The position numbers and the translations under genes were made by a program. Of a DNA stretch of 45,169 nt, positions 14,381-23,289 are shown in pieces; the first letter of the stretch is position 1, and every line of letters starts with the position of its first letter. Origin of the DNA: UBA2942 sp045127535 (GTDB lineage Bacteria; Bacillota; Clostridia; Lachnospirales; Lachnospiraceae); contig JBGVQN010000024.1 in the NCBI GenBank assembly GCA_045127535.1, positions 1 through 45,169 on the forward strand, in the 5' to 3' direction. The notes under the pieces are model-generated. The model was not told where the DNA came from. It saw only the letters and a list, made by a program, of their open reading frames with translations, and did not search any database.

Positions 14381-15634
14381 GTGGAAATTAAGCGAGATAT
14401 ATACCTTGAACAGTTAAAGATCAGAAAAGACAATGGGATGATCAAGATCATTACAGGAATCAGGAGATGTGGAAAATCTTTCCTGTTATTTGTATTATTT
14501 AAGAAGTATTTGTTGGAGAATGGTGTAGATCATGACCACATCATTGAGATTGCATTGGATGGCATTGAAAGTGAAGAACTGAGAGATCCCAAAAAATGTT
14601 ATCAGTATATTAAGGAGGCGATGAAAGACGAACAGAAGTATTATTTGCTTTTGGATGAAGTACAGTTTATGCCACGATTTGAAGAAGTGCTGAACAGCTT
14701 GCTTCGTATCAGCAATATTGATGTATATGTGACCGGAAGTAACTCTAAATTCTTATCAAGCGACATTGTAACTGAATTTAGAGGAAGAGGAGATGAAATC
14801 AGAATATATCCTCTGTCATTTGCTGAGTTCTATGACGCTTACAATGGGGACTATGATGATGCCTGGAATGAGTATATGATATATGGTGGATTGCCGCAGG
14901 TAGCACAGTTTTCAGTTGAACGCCAAAAGGCAGAGTATCTAAAAAATATTTTTACCAATGTTTATATTAAGGATGTGGTAGAGCGAAATAAGATTCAGAA
15001 TGTTGATGAGATTGGAACTTTGGTAGATATTCTTGCTTCAGCCATAGGAGCCCCTACCAATCCAACCAAAATATCAAATACCTTTAAAAGTGAACGGGGT
15101 ATCCATTACAACAGTAAAACCATATCCAACCATATTGATTATCTTGCAGAGGCATTTTTGATTTCTAAAGCAGACCGGTATGATATTAAAGGCAGAAAAT
15201 ATGTAGGTGCAAATCGGAAATATTATTTTTCGGATATAGGACTTAGAAATGCCAGATTGAATTTCAGACAGCAGGAGCCTACCCATATTATGGAGAACAT
15301 TGTTTACAATGAACTTCTTATCCGAGGTTATCATGTGGATGTTGGTATTGTAGAGGTGTATGCAAAAAATAGCGAAGGAAAAACCGCTCGTAAGCAGTTG
15401 GAGGTTGATTTCGTAGTAAACCAGGGCAGTCAGAGATATTACATTCAGGCAGCTTATGATATGACTTCTGAGGAAAAGCAGACACAGGAGTTTAACTCCT
15501 TCAGGAATATTCCGGACTCATTTAAGAAGATTGTGATCGTGAATGGAACAAAAAAGCCGTGGAGAAATGAAGAAGGATTTGTCATTATGGGTATGAAGTA
15601 CTTTCTGTTGAATGTGGATAGTTTGGAATTCTAA
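14381..15634 (+). CDS. AAA ATPase with C-terminal DUF4143 domain
   Basis: Family of P-loop ATPases, often of unknown function and present in several copies per genome in gut anaerobes. GTG at 14381 follows AAGGAG by seven bases and gives the family N-terminus MEIKRDIYLEQL; 417 residues. Walker A is ITGIRRCGKSFLL (about residues 22-34), the Walker B-like acidic strand is YYLLLDEVQFM, and a sensor-like TGSNSKFLSSD follows. The C-terminal DUF4143 part (about 210-400) includes DVVERNKIQN, YYFSDIGLRNA and a restriction-enzyme-like segment QLEVDFVVNQG. A decayed copy lies at 23.3 kb. Confidence 0.88.
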   Translation: MEIKRDIYLEQLKIRKDNGMIKIITGIRRCGKSFLLFVLFKKYLLENGVDHDHIIEIALDGIESEELRDPKKCYQYIKEAMKDEQKYYLLLDEVQFMPRFEEVLNSLLRISNIDVYVTGSNSKFLSSDIVTEFRGRGDEIRIYPLSFAEFYDAYNGDYDDAWNEYMIYGGLPQVAQFSVERQKAEYLKNIFTNVYIKDVVERNKIQNVDEIGTLVDILASAIGAPTNPTKISNTFKSERGIHYNSKTISNHIDYLAEAFLISKADRYDIKGRKYVGANRKYYFSDIGLRNARLNFRQQEPTHIMENIVYNELLIRGYHVDVGIVEVYAKNSEGKTARKQLEVDFVVNQGSQRYYIQAAYDMTSEEKQTQEFNSFRNIPDSFKKIVIVNGTKKPWRNEEGFVIMGMKYFLLNVDSLEF

Positions 15635-15653
15635 TATGTTGGACGAGAGAAAA

Positions 15654-15708
15654 TGTAAGGTTCATGTAAGAGTATTCATGCATCCATGTAAGATTCCACA
15701 ATTATATT
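15654..15708 (+). promoter_or_regulatory. Response-regulator box array and promoter of the first two-component operon
   Basis: TGTAAG occurs at 15654, 15665 and 15687, and a degenerate copy (TCATGC) fills the 15676 slot, giving an exact 11-base period. Ten bases after the last box is TATATT (15703-15708), a -10. There is no separate -35; in OmpR/PhoB-type activation the direct repeats replace it at this spacing. The same layout recurs at 17889-17943, so the likely binder is the regulator encoded just downstream. Confidence 0.65.
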
Positions 15709-15743
15709 AACTGTATCAAAGAAAGAAAAGAGGTACATTCATC

Positions 15744-16085
15744 ATGAAATGGAAAGAACTTGAAGATGCAGTGATTCAAAAATACAGCAATGCAACAGCG
15801 ATCTATTTGTTACAGAGAACCCATAAAATGAGTAAGAAAGACTATGCATTTGACTTTCTGGTAGCACTGTTTACGCCGGCTCCGGGCATTGTGGAAGAAG
15901 CAGATATGGTGGCTGATTTTGCAAACTATTACCTTGTGGAACAGGAAACGCAATCTCTGCTGGTTCGTGCTGACAAGAAGGGGATTACAGAGAAAAATAT
16001 CACAGACCTGTATGCAGCTTCCGCGGATAAGAAATTTGTGATAGAAAATAATCGGTTTAAAAAGGTGAAAAAAGTATATGGATAA
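15744..16085 (+). CDS. Small protein of unknown function
   Basis: 113 residues, charged at both ends with a moderately hydrophobic stretch (YAFDFLVALFTPAPGIVEEA) that is too short and acidic for a clear membrane anchor. I do not recognise the family. AGAGGT precedes the ATG. It is the first gene of an operon, its end overlaps the response-regulator start by eight bases, and its promoter carries response-regulator boxes. It may therefore take part in signal sensing or kinase control, which is inference from position only. Confidence 0.7.
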   Translation: MKWKELEDAVIQKYSNATAIYLLQRTHKMSKKDYAFDFLVALFTPAPGIVEEADMVADFANYYLVEQETQSLLVRADKKGITEKNITDLYAASADKKFVIENNRFKKVKKVYG

Positions 16086-16758
16086 AAAGCGGAATATACT
16101 GATTGCAGATGATGAAAAGGAGATCCTGAAGGTACTCAGGCTGTTTTTGGAAAAAGAAAACTTAAATGTGTATGAGGCCTATGATGGGGAAATGGCACAC
16201 ATGCTGGTGCAGCACTATGACATTGACCTAGCCATCATTGACATTATGATGCCAAGGATGAATGGCTATGAACTGCTGAAAAAAATAAGGCAGGAGTATC
16301 AGATCCCCGTCATGATCCTGTCTGCAAAGGTACAGTTGGATGATAAGATCTTAGGGCTGGACCTTGGGGCAAATGATTATATTACAAAACCCTTTGAGCC
16401 ATTAGAAGTGGTTGCAAGGGTGCGGGCACATTTGCGCAGAAATGACAAAGAAGCATTCACTGCGGATGCAGCAAAAACGATCATTACATATCAGGACATG
16501 CAGTTAGATGTCAGCCGTTGTCAGGTAAAGGTTGGGGAAGCAGTCATTGACCTGACCAAAATTGAACTTGCCCTGTTGGAGATGTTTATGCAGCAGCCCG
16601 GGCGGGTATTTACCAAGGAGCAGTTATATGAGCGGGGCTGGGATGGTATGTATGTGGTGGATGACAATACCATCCGTGTGACCATCAGCAGGCTGCGGGA
16701 TAAGATTGGAGAGCAGCATATCAAAACGATTCGTGGATTGGGGTATCGGCTGGAATGA
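16078..16758 (+). CDS. Two-component response regulator, OmpR family (system 1)
   Basis: Receiver domain (residues 1-118) with acidic residues Asp11-Asp12, phospho-acceptor Asp55 (LAIIDIMMP) and Lys in ITKPFEPLE. A winged-helix DNA-binding domain follows (about 130-226; VVDDNTIRVTISRLRDKIG). Closely similar to the second regulator at 21.6 kb and to the scrap at 12.1 kb. It overlaps the gene before and the kinase after (ATGATGA). Probable sites for it are the 11-base-periodic repeats at 15.65 and 17.89 kb, hence likely autoregulation. Confidence 0.93.
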   Translation: MDKKRNILIADDEKEILKVLRLFLEKENLNVYEAYDGEMAHMLVQHYDIDLAIIDIMMPRMNGYELLKKIRQEYQIPVMILSAKVQLDDKILGLDLGANDYITKPFEPLEVVARVRAHLRRNDKEAFTADAAKTIITYQDMQLDVSRCQVKVGEAVIDLTKIELALLEMFMQQPGRVFTKEQLYERGWDGMYVVDDNTIRVTISRLRDKIGEQHIKTIRGLGYRLE

Positions 16759-17678
16759 TGAATGAGTTAAAGAAAAAAATAGTATATTACTATATCATTT
16801 TTACATTTGTATTGGTTGTGTTAGAATGGTATCTGTTTCAATTGCTGGTAGTCCATTTGCCTGCCTGGATGTCTCTGACGGAAACAGGAAGCATGATGCT
16901 GGAACTTGCAGCACTGATGATCAGCATCACCTTTTTTGTCCTGTTTTCCTATGGGTATTACAGAAAAGTGGAGCAAAGCATCATTCGGGAGATAAAGCGT
17001 CAGGCAAAAGAGCGTAACATGCTCTTTGCCAACATTGCCCATGATCTGAAAAATCCCATTTCCTCAGTGCTTGGATTTGCCAGAGCATTGGAAAGCGGAA
17101 TCGTACAGGCAGAGGAACAGCAGCTGATCTTTCATACCATATGTGAGAAGTCCCTGCAGGTAGATGAGATGATTCAAAAGATGTTTCAGTATGCCAAGCT
17201 GGGTGCAGATGGATATGCCTTACAGTGCCAGAACACAGATTTATGTGCGCTCCTTCGGGAAATATTGACCTTACAGTATGCAGAAATAGAAGAAAAACAG
17301 ATGGAGCTGGAGATCGAGATTCCAGACACTTGTGTTATGAAAGAAATTGATGCAGCAGAATTTTCCCGGGTAATGCGCAACCTGATATCCAATGCAATGA
17401 AGCATAATGAGCAGGGGACAAGATTACTGGTTGCCCTGAAGCAGGAAAAGGGTGTGGTGAAAATCGTGGTTGCTGATTCCGGTAGTGCGATTCCACCAGA
17501 GCAAAGACAGACAATATTTGAGCCATTCCAATGTTCCGATGAATCCAGAGTAGCCAAGGATGGAAGCGGTCTGGGATTGGCCATTGCAAAGCAGATCGTG
17601 CATCTGCACAAAGGCAATTTATACCTAGAGGATCAGATTCCAGGGTATACCAAGGGCTTTGTGATTGAACTTACATAA
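16755..17678 (+). CDS. Sensor histidine kinase (system 1)
   Basis: 307 residues. Two membrane segments (about 10-33 and 47-68) enclose only about 14 residues outside, the plan of intramembrane-sensing kinases that need a membrane partner. The phospho-accepting His96 is in ANIAHDLKNPISS, the N box is NLISNAMKHN and the G2 box is DGSGLGLAIAK. Translationally coupled to its regulator. Candidate partners are the membrane proteins encoded downstream. The ligand is unknown; cell-wall antibiotics or peptides are the usual signals of this class. Confidence 0.92.
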   Translation: MMNELKKKIVYYYIIFTFVLVVLEWYLFQLLVVHLPAWMSLTETGSMMLELAALMISITFFVLFSYGYYRKVEQSIIREIKRQAKERNMLFANIAHDLKNPISSVLGFARALESGIVQAEEQQLIFHTICEKSLQVDEMIQKMFQYAKLGADGYALQCQNTDLCALLREILTLQYAEIEEKQMELEIEIPDTCVMKEIDAAEFSRVMRNLISNAMKHNEQGTRLLVALKQEKGVVKIVVADSGSAIPPEQRQTIFEPFQCSDESRVAKDGSGLGLAIAKQIVHLHKGNLYLEDQIPGYTKGFVIELT

Positions 17679-17766
17679 ATTCAAATGGAACCATATCTGC
17701 TGAAAGTAATTACGAGAGATTTTGCATAAAAATAGAACTGGAGTTATCTGGAGAATAAACGGAGTG

Positions 17767-17819
17767 ATAAAAACGGATGGAAACAGTGCAGAGCATGCGC
17801 AGTTTCCATTCGTTTTTAT
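17767..17819 (+). terminator. Intrinsic terminator after system 1
   Basis: An 18-base-pair stem (17767-17784 and 17802-17819, one G-T pair) ends in CGTTTTTAT. Its left arm carries the matching ATAAAAACG, so it may act in both directions. Confidence 0.8.
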
Positions 17820-17888
17820 GATGTCACAGTAAACTAGCAAGCCCCCGGCTAAGCTAATGGTATTGATGCATGGGAAAGCATACTTTTT

Positions 17889-17943
17889 TGTAATGTTTAT
17901 GTAATCTTTGGCACGCATTCATGTAAGAGTAGTCTGTTATCTT
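17889..17943 (+). promoter_or_regulatory. Response-regulator box array and promoter of the lipoprotein-CPBP operon
   Basis: TGTAAT at 17889 and 17900, a degenerate slot at 17911, and TGTAAG at 17922 again show an 11-base period. Ten bases after the last box is TATCTT (17938-17943). The order (good, good, poor, good, then -10) is identical to 15654-15708, strongly suggesting one regulator for both. Confidence 0.65.
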
Positions 17944-17966
17944 ATAAGTGTAATCAATATTTTCAA

Positions 17967-18002
17967 ATGAAAGGAATTCAAAAAATGAAAGGAATTCAAA
18001 AA
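17967..18002 (+). repeat. Tandem 18-base repeat that duplicates a start codon and ribosome binding site
   Basis: ATGAAAGGAATTCAAAAA occurs twice in a row (17967-17984, 17985-18002) directly before ATG 18003. Each unit carries an ATG and an AAAGGA that serves as ribosome binding site for the next ATG, and because 18 is a multiple of three all three ATGs are in frame. Confidence 0.85.
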
Positions 18003-18560
18003 ATGAACAAAACAAAGTCTAAAAAGAAGCATGTAATTTTATTATCAATGATGCTGGTATATATAATGCTGGCAACTGGGTGCAGCCGGAGTGAGGGAAG
18101 GTCAGAGGACGTTTCTACTGTTGGAGCAATAGAGAATCAGAATGTGGTCATTGATTGGGAGTGTGTGAATACTGCATTGGATGCCTATGATTTTCCATCT
18201 AATGGATATTATCTCAGCAGCAGTTATCAGGAAGACCAGCAAGAACTGAATATAGTTACGGTCACAAATTATGATAATGATCAGCCGGATGGCTTTAAGC
18301 AGGTTGCATATCAATTATTAATTGTATATGGAGAGTGCAGTGAATTAAATGCAGTAGGAGCGGAAAGCAAAACCTATGAGGAAGCCATGATCGAGATTTC
18401 ATTATTTGCCAACGATGGAAGCGGTGATTACGCTGTGATTTATAATGCAGATGGAGAGATTGTGGAAACATATGGTGAATGGTTTTTAACAGAACACCAG
18501 GAGGCATATTTGCAAAAAATATTGCAGGATGCAAGAGAAATGTTTGGCCTGAAGGAGTAA
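18003..18560 (+). CDS. Putative secreted lipoprotein of unknown function
   Basis: From ATG 18003 the 185-residue product has a basic N-terminus, a hydrophobic core (HVILLSMMLVYIMLA) and a lipobox-like ATGC, so it is probably lipid-anchored outside the membrane. The mature part is acidic and not recognised. Two further in-frame ATGs (17967, 17985) would add only repeat-encoded residues before the signal peptide; AAAGGA in the second repeat fits the 18003 start best. The next gene begins five bases after the stop. A box array for the system 1 regulator lies upstream. Confidence 0.75.
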   Translation: MNKTKSKKKHVILLSMMLVYIMLATGCSRSEGRSEDVSTVGAIENQNVVIDWECVNTALDAYDFPSNGYYLSSSYQEDQQELNIVTVTNYDNDQPDGFKQVAYQLLIVYGECSELNAVGAESKTYEEAMIEISLFANDGSGDYAVIYNADGEIVETYGEWFLTEHQEAYLQKILQDAREMFGLKE

Positions 18561-18565
18561 AGCTT

Positions 18566-19447
18566 ATGAAGAAAGATGTAAGAACAATTGGCTGGCTGTT
18601 ATTGTTGGGACAGCTGCTTTTTCAGGGAAGTGCCTTGCTGGTAACATTGGTTGCTGCAGTGCTTGGAAATGGTAATTTTGAAGCGGGAGTATTGATTGGG
18701 TCTGATGTAGGAAGTTTGATCGTCAATATCATTATTCTGGGTATTTTCTGGCTGATTCGCAAAAAGAAGATTGAATTATCAGGTGAAAAAACAGAAAACC
18801 CCTGGCGGTTGGTGGGACTGGTCTGGGTGATATTGGTATTCTGGAATTGCACCTGTTCCTTTCTGGATATGGCCACAGGTCATGCATTGTCCATATCGTC
18901 TGGTGAAATCAGCGGATTATCACTTGGTTTTCGCATGATTGCTCTGGCAATCTTTCCAGCGATAGTGGAGGAGTTTGGATTTCGGAAAGTCCTGTTTGGA
19001 GTCTTGAGAAAATATGGGTTTCCAGTGGCGGCTATCGTTTCGTCCTTGTGCTTTGGACTGATGCATCAGAATGTGATTCAGATCCTGTTTGCATCAGTGC
19101 TGGGATTTATGATGTGTTATGTGTATGAACATACGGGAAAGCTGTATTACTGTATGCTGCTGCATTTTATGAACAATGGGTTATCCGTTGTGTTAACTGA
19201 TTCAGATTTCTATATGAAGTATGGGGTGTATATGGAGGCCGCAATCGGTGTCATTGGAGTTTTGATGTTTGTGATCGTCATTTGTGGCAAAAGAATCAGA
19301 TTTCGGGAAGTGCTGCAGATCAATGAGAAATATACATACCAGGATATGTTAGGGGATATTGGGTGTTGTTTCGGGAGAGTGCCCATTGTGATTTATACCA
19401 TATTTTGTATTGGGATGGCAGTTGCAGCGATTTTTGTTTATGAATAA
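18566..19447 (+). CDS. CPBP family intramembrane metalloprotease
   Basis: CPBP (CAAX protease and bacteriocin-processing) family membrane protein, 293 residues from ATG 18566, which follows AAGGAG (18552-18557). The three family motifs are visible: EEFGFRK (EExxxR), FGLMHQN (FxxxH) and HFMNN (HxxxN). About seven or eight membrane segments. Relatives process prenylated or peptide substrates or give self-immunity to bacteriocins. It is cotranscribed with the lipoprotein, making it a likely output, or a membrane partner, of two-component system 1. Confidence 0.88.
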   Translation: MKKDVRTIGWLLLLGQLLFQGSALLVTLVAAVLGNGNFEAGVLIGSDVGSLIVNIIILGIFWLIRKKKIELSGEKTENPWRLVGLVWVILVFWNCTCSFLDMATGHALSISSGEISGLSLGFRMIALAIFPAIVEEFGFRKVLFGVLRKYGFPVAAIVSSLCFGLMHQNVIQILFASVLGFMMCYVYEHTGKLYYCMLLHFMNNGLSVVLTDSDFYMKYGVYMEAAIGVIGVLMFVIVICGKRIRFREVLQINEKYTYQDMLGDIGCCFGRVPIVIYTIFCIGMAVAAIFVYE

Positions 19448-19724
19448 GTAGTGCATTCTTTCATGTGAATTCAGTTTTGAAATAAGATTTCCTGTATATC
19501 ATAAATGCGTCATGGTAGAAAGAGCAAAACAGGGAGTAAAAGTGGCAGATTCTTTGTTGAAAGGCTTAACAGAAGAATAGAGAAGATGCTAGATTGGACA
19601 TGGCAAAGGGTCCAATTTTTAATGTTCGGTTAATATAAAGGGATTTTTGAGATAATCTTTCTTATATAGAATGAATGGGTCATCGGGAACAAAGAGATTG
19701 TTCTGAAAAAGGAGAAATTTGGTT

Positions 19725-21620
19725 ATGAAAAAAATTGCTGCATTTATGTTATCGGCTGTAATGGCCGTGAATGCTTTTACAATTACTGCCAGGGCGGATG
19801 ATACTGCAGATGTGACACCTTCTGGAATCGTATATGACGATATCCAGAAGGAAATTGACGGGTACATAGGCCAATATGAAAAAGGCCTTGCGTCTGCGGA
19901 GGTTGCGGTCTTTGACAGTGAGGGGACGATCTTCTCCGGCTGTTACGGATACGCAGATATAGAAAACAATATTCCAGCGGATGAAAACACAGTTTACGAA
20001 TGGGGAAGCGTTTCCAAGCTGCTGGTGTGGACATCGGTAATGCAGTTGTGGGAACAGGGCAAGATTGATTTTACAACAGATATTCGAGAGTATCTGCCGG
20101 AAGGATTTCTCACAAAGCTCCAGTATGAAGAGGAGACCATCACTATGGAAAACCTCATGAGCCACAATGCGGGCTGGCAGGAAAGCTTTTACGAAAACCA
20201 GGAGGCAGTGGAATCAGAGCTGGATGTAAGTCTGGAAGCAGCACTGCGACGCTGTGAACCGTATCAGGCATATCATGTGGGTGAGTATACGGCTTATTCA
20301 AACTGGGGCACGGCTCTTGCAGCATATATTGTGGAGTGTGTCAGCGGAGAAGATTATGTAGATTATGTCCATGACCACATTTTTGCACCGCTTGGAATGG
20401 AGCATACCTGTCTGGATCCTCACAGGGTCGATAATCAATGGGTAAGGGAGAAAAGAGAAGAACTGAAATGTTATTATAGAGGTGCAGAGGAAAAGTATAA
20501 TGAGGATTATGGTGTATGCAGCAGCTGGGTACAGCTCTATCCTGCGGGAGCAGCCATCGGTACCCTTGGGGATCTGGCTGCATTTGCACAGGCTTTTGTG
20601 GCAGAGGATTGTCCGTTGTTTGAAAAAGAGGAAACCAGGCAGGTAATGTTTTCTCCAACCTCTTATTATGGTGACAGCAATATTGCAAAGAACTGTCATG
20701 GTCTGTGGACAGCTGAATATGCAGTGCAGACTTTAGGCCATGGAGGCAATACCAATGGCTGTACTGCAAATCTGGTCTTTGACCCGGAAAGCAGACTGGG
20801 GGTAATCGTGTTGGCCAATGAGCCAGGGGAGAGTATGTTTTGCTATGGAATTCCTTCTCTGCTGTTTGGGGATGTAAGAGACAGCGAGAGATTGGAAAAT
20901 GCTGTGCTCACAGATACAACAGAAATTGCTGGTATTTATGCTTCAAAGAGAATGGTGTCTGAGGGCGCAGGAAAGTCCATGTGTTATATTGGAGGTTTTA
21001 TGTCCTGGAAATCTGCCGGCAGTGAAGATGTGTATCAAATGTCCATAGGTCCGATTTCATTTGGAGAAGCGACCCTTACAAGAATTGGGGACAATCAGTA
21101 TATGTTGGAAGACAACGGTATGAGTACCTTTGTGTACAAGAGTATTGATTCGGAAGGAAACACCAGACTTGAAATGATGTCTGCCGACTATGTACAAACA
21201 GACAGCTTTTTATGGGGCATGTTTGCAGTCATTGGATTTTTGCTGACAGGGGTGTTCAGTATTGTGATGCTGATTGTGAAGCTGATCAAAAAACTGTTGA
21301 AAAAAGGCAGGGCATACACAAAGGAGGACAAAAAGGTACTTGTGCAGCAGGTCATTTATGCAGTCTCTGCAACGATACTGATCTCTTTTTATACCATATC
21401 TGTTGCCAGCTGCTTTGAATTGACTGCTTTTTCAGGAATTATGGCGGCAGTTCTGGCAGTGGTTTCCCTTGCAAATGGTGTATTTCTGTGTTATAACACG
21501 GTCAAAACAAAGGGGATCCAAAGAATTACTGCTGTGAAACAGTATTTGTGGAGCGGGCTGGGAGCATATTATTTTGTGTTTATCATAGTATTCCAGCTGT
21601 ATCATTTTTGGAACCTTTAG
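19725..21620 (+). CDS. Membrane-anchored serine hydrolase, beta-lactamase/PBP4-like family
   Basis: Secreted serine hydrolase (Beta-lactamase family, class C-like fold), 631 residues. Signal peptide residues 1-25 (MKKIAAFMLSAVMAVNAF, cut after TARAD or nearby). The catalytic SxxK is in WGSVSKLL (near residue 94), the YxN is in AYSNWG (near 191) and the third motif is HGGNTNG (near 338). The C-terminal 140 residues hold about four membrane segments, so the catalytic domain is tethered outside. GGAG precedes ATG 19725; an in-frame TTG at 19719 is less likely. Likely substrates are cell-wall peptides or D-amino-acyl esters. Thirteen bases separate it from the second regulator. The 270-base gap upstream holds no clear site. 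Confidence 0.88.
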   Translation: MKKIAAFMLSAVMAVNAFTITARADDTADVTPSGIVYDDIQKEIDGYIGQYEKGLASAEVAVFDSEGTIFSGCYGYADIENNIPADENTVYEWGSVSKLLVWTSVMQLWEQGKIDFTTDIREYLPEGFLTKLQYEEETITMENLMSHNAGWQESFYENQEAVESELDVSLEAALRRCEPYQAYHVGEYTAYSNWGTALAAYIVECVSGEDYVDYVHDHIFAPLGMEHTCLDPHRVDNQWVREKREELKCYYRGAEEKYNEDYGVCSSWVQLYPAGAAIGTLGDLAAFAQAFVAEDCPLFEKEETRQVMFSPTSYYGDSNIAKNCHGLWTAEYAVQTLGHGGNTNGCTANLVFDPESRLGVIVLANEPGESMFCYGIPSLLFGDVRDSERLENAVLTDTTEIAGIYASKRMVSEGAGKSMCYIGGFMSWKSAGSEDVYQMSIGPISFGEATLTRIGDNQYMLEDNGMSTFVYKSIDSEGNTRLEMMSADYVQTDSFLWGMFAVIGFLLTGVFSIVMLIVKLIKKLLKKGRAYTKEDKKVLVQQVIYAVSATILISFYTISVASCFELTAFSGIMAAVLAVVSLANGVFLCYNTVKTKGIQRITAVKQYLWSGLGAYYFVFIIVFQLYHFWNL

Positions 21621-21632
21621 ATCGAGGTGTCT

Positions 21633-22310
21633 ATGGCAAAAATATTGATTGCTGATGATGAAAAAGAAATTATACGTTTGCTGAAGCTCTATATTGAAGC
21701 AAATGACAATCAGGTGTTTGAAGCAAACGATGGAAAAAAGGCTTTGCAGATAGTACGGCAAGAGGCTATAGATCTTGCGATCGTAGATATTATGATGCCG
21801 GAAAAGAATGGATATGAGCTTATAAAGGAAATTCGAAAAGGACGTTACATACCGATTTTGATCATATCCGCAAAAACAGACTTGTCTGACCGGGTATTTG
21901 GAATTGATTTGGGAGCAGATGATTATATTACCAAGCCATTTGAACCTCTTGAAGTGGCTGCAAAGGTACGGGCACATTTACGCAGAGCAGGTGCCCAGGA
22001 TGTGGGGCAAAATGAGCAGCACAAAATAACCGTGGGTTCCCTTGTCCTGGATCGTGATGAGTGTGTAGTCATGAAAGGCGGAAACACATATGAGTTGACA
22101 AAAGCAGAATATAAGGTGTTGGAGTTGTTTATGCAGCAGCCAAGGAGGGTCTTTACCAAGGAGCAGATTTATGAGTACGCGTGGGGCGATGAATATGCAG
22201 TAGATGACAATACCATCCGGGTGATCATCAGCCGCCTGCGTGATAAAATTGGGAGCCAGTATATAAAGACCATCAGAGGACTTGGCTACAGATTGGAGAA
22301 TCATGAATAA
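21633..22310 (+). CDS. Two-component response regulator, OmpR family (system 2)
   Basis: 226-residue regulator: phospho-acceptor Asp52 (LAIVDIMMP), ITKPFEPLE and a C-terminal winged helix (VDDNTIRVIISRLRDKIG). ATG 21633 is chosen over GTG 21627, which lies within the ribosome binding site GAGGTG. Strong resemblance to system 1 throughout indicates duplication. It lies in one operon with the serine hydrolase before it and overlaps the kinase after it by eight bases. Confidence 0.93.
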   Translation: MAKILIADDEKEIIRLLKLYIEANDNQVFEANDGKKALQIVRQEAIDLAIVDIMMPEKNGYELIKEIRKGRYIPILIISAKTDLSDRVFGIDLGADDYITKPFEPLEVAAKVRAHLRRAGAQDVGQNEQHKITVGSLVLDRDECVVMKGGNTYELTKAEYKVLELFMQQPRRVFTKEQIYEYAWGDEYAVDDNTIRVIISRLRDKIGSQYIKTIRGLGYRLENHE

Positions 22311-23235
22311 GCTGAAAAAGCGAATCGTAAAATATTTTGTGTGTTGTGCATTTGGAATTTCCGTAGCAGAATCCATGATTGACAGTACCTTTACAGACTT
22401 GATTTTACCTGCATATGCAGACAATGAAACTGTAGTAAAATTGTTGATACCGTTGCATTTAAGCATCTGCATAGTTATGTTTTTTCTGGGAGCTTACATA
22501 TTTTATGGGCTTACCAAGAGGGCGATGGAAGCAGAAAGCAAGCGGCAGGTGCAGGAGCAGAATTTGCTGTATTCCTGTATTGCACATGATTTGAAAACTC
22601 CTATGACATCGGTGCTTGGCTTTGCTTCTGCTTTAAAGGATGGGAAGATTCAGCCGGATGAGCAGGAAGAAATCCTGGATATTATTTACAGGAAAAGCCG
22701 CCATATGAATGATTTGATTGAAACCCTTTCTGCTTATGCAAAACTTGGAACGGAAAGCTATGTGTTGGAGCCAAGGCCTGTGGATCTTTGCATCTTAGTC
22801 CGGGATTTGGTGGCAATGCATTATTCTGAATTTGAGGACAGACATATGGAGCTGCAGATTGAAATTCCAGATGAATCCATTGTCTGCCAGCTGGATGAAA
22901 AGGAATTTCGGCGTGCGGTAAACAACCTGATCGTCAATGCCTATAAACACAATCCAGAGGGCACAGGTGTCTTGATAAAGATACAGGAGGAAAAGGGAAA
23001 AGCCATGGTAACAGTTGCAGACCAGGGAGAAAAGATTCCACAGGAACTGGCTCAAAGCATGTTTAAGCCTTTTGTCTGCGGAGATATTTCCCGTGCCAGT
23101 GGAAATGGCAGCGGACTTGGGCTGGCAATTGCCAGAAGCATTGTTAGAACCCATGGCGGGGAGTTGATGTATCAGTATACAGAACAGAGCAATCAATTTG
23201 TGCTGACTCTGCCGCTTATGGAAAAGAGCAGGTGA
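22303..23235 (+). CDS. Sensor histidine kinase (system 2)
   Basis: 310 residues from ATG 22303, preceded by TGGAG. Two membrane segments (about 10-24 and 47-70) enclose a short outer stretch. His95 lies in SCIAHDLKTPMTS, the N box is NLIVNAYKHN and the G2 box is GNGSGLGLAIAR. Parallels the system 1 kinase in domain plan and overlap with its regulator. The stimulus is unknown; the adjacent serine hydrolase suggests a cell-wall signal. Confidence 0.92.
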   Translation: MNKLKKRIVKYFVCCAFGISVAESMIDSTFTDLILPAYADNETVVKLLIPLHLSICIVMFFLGAYIFYGLTKRAMEAESKRQVQEQNLLYSCIAHDLKTPMTSVLGFASALKDGKIQPDEQEEILDIIYRKSRHMNDLIETLSAYAKLGTESYVLEPRPVDLCILVRDLVAMHYSEFEDRHMELQIEIPDESIVCQLDEKEFRRAVNNLIVNAYKHNPEGTGVLIKIQEEKGKAMVTVADQGEKIPQELAQSMFKPFVCGDISRASGNGSGLGLAIARSIVRTHGGELMYQYTEQSNQFVLTLPLMEKSR

Positions 23236-23289
23236 ATGATAGCGGAAAGGAGGGGCTGACAATATTCCACTATACGAAATATAGAATAG

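Noticed and set aside
19619..19668. A third 11-base-periodic box array before the serine hydrolase (TTAATG at 19619, TTAATA at 19630)
   Set aside because: Only two boxes with a different word are visible and no -10 lies ten bases downstream of a box.
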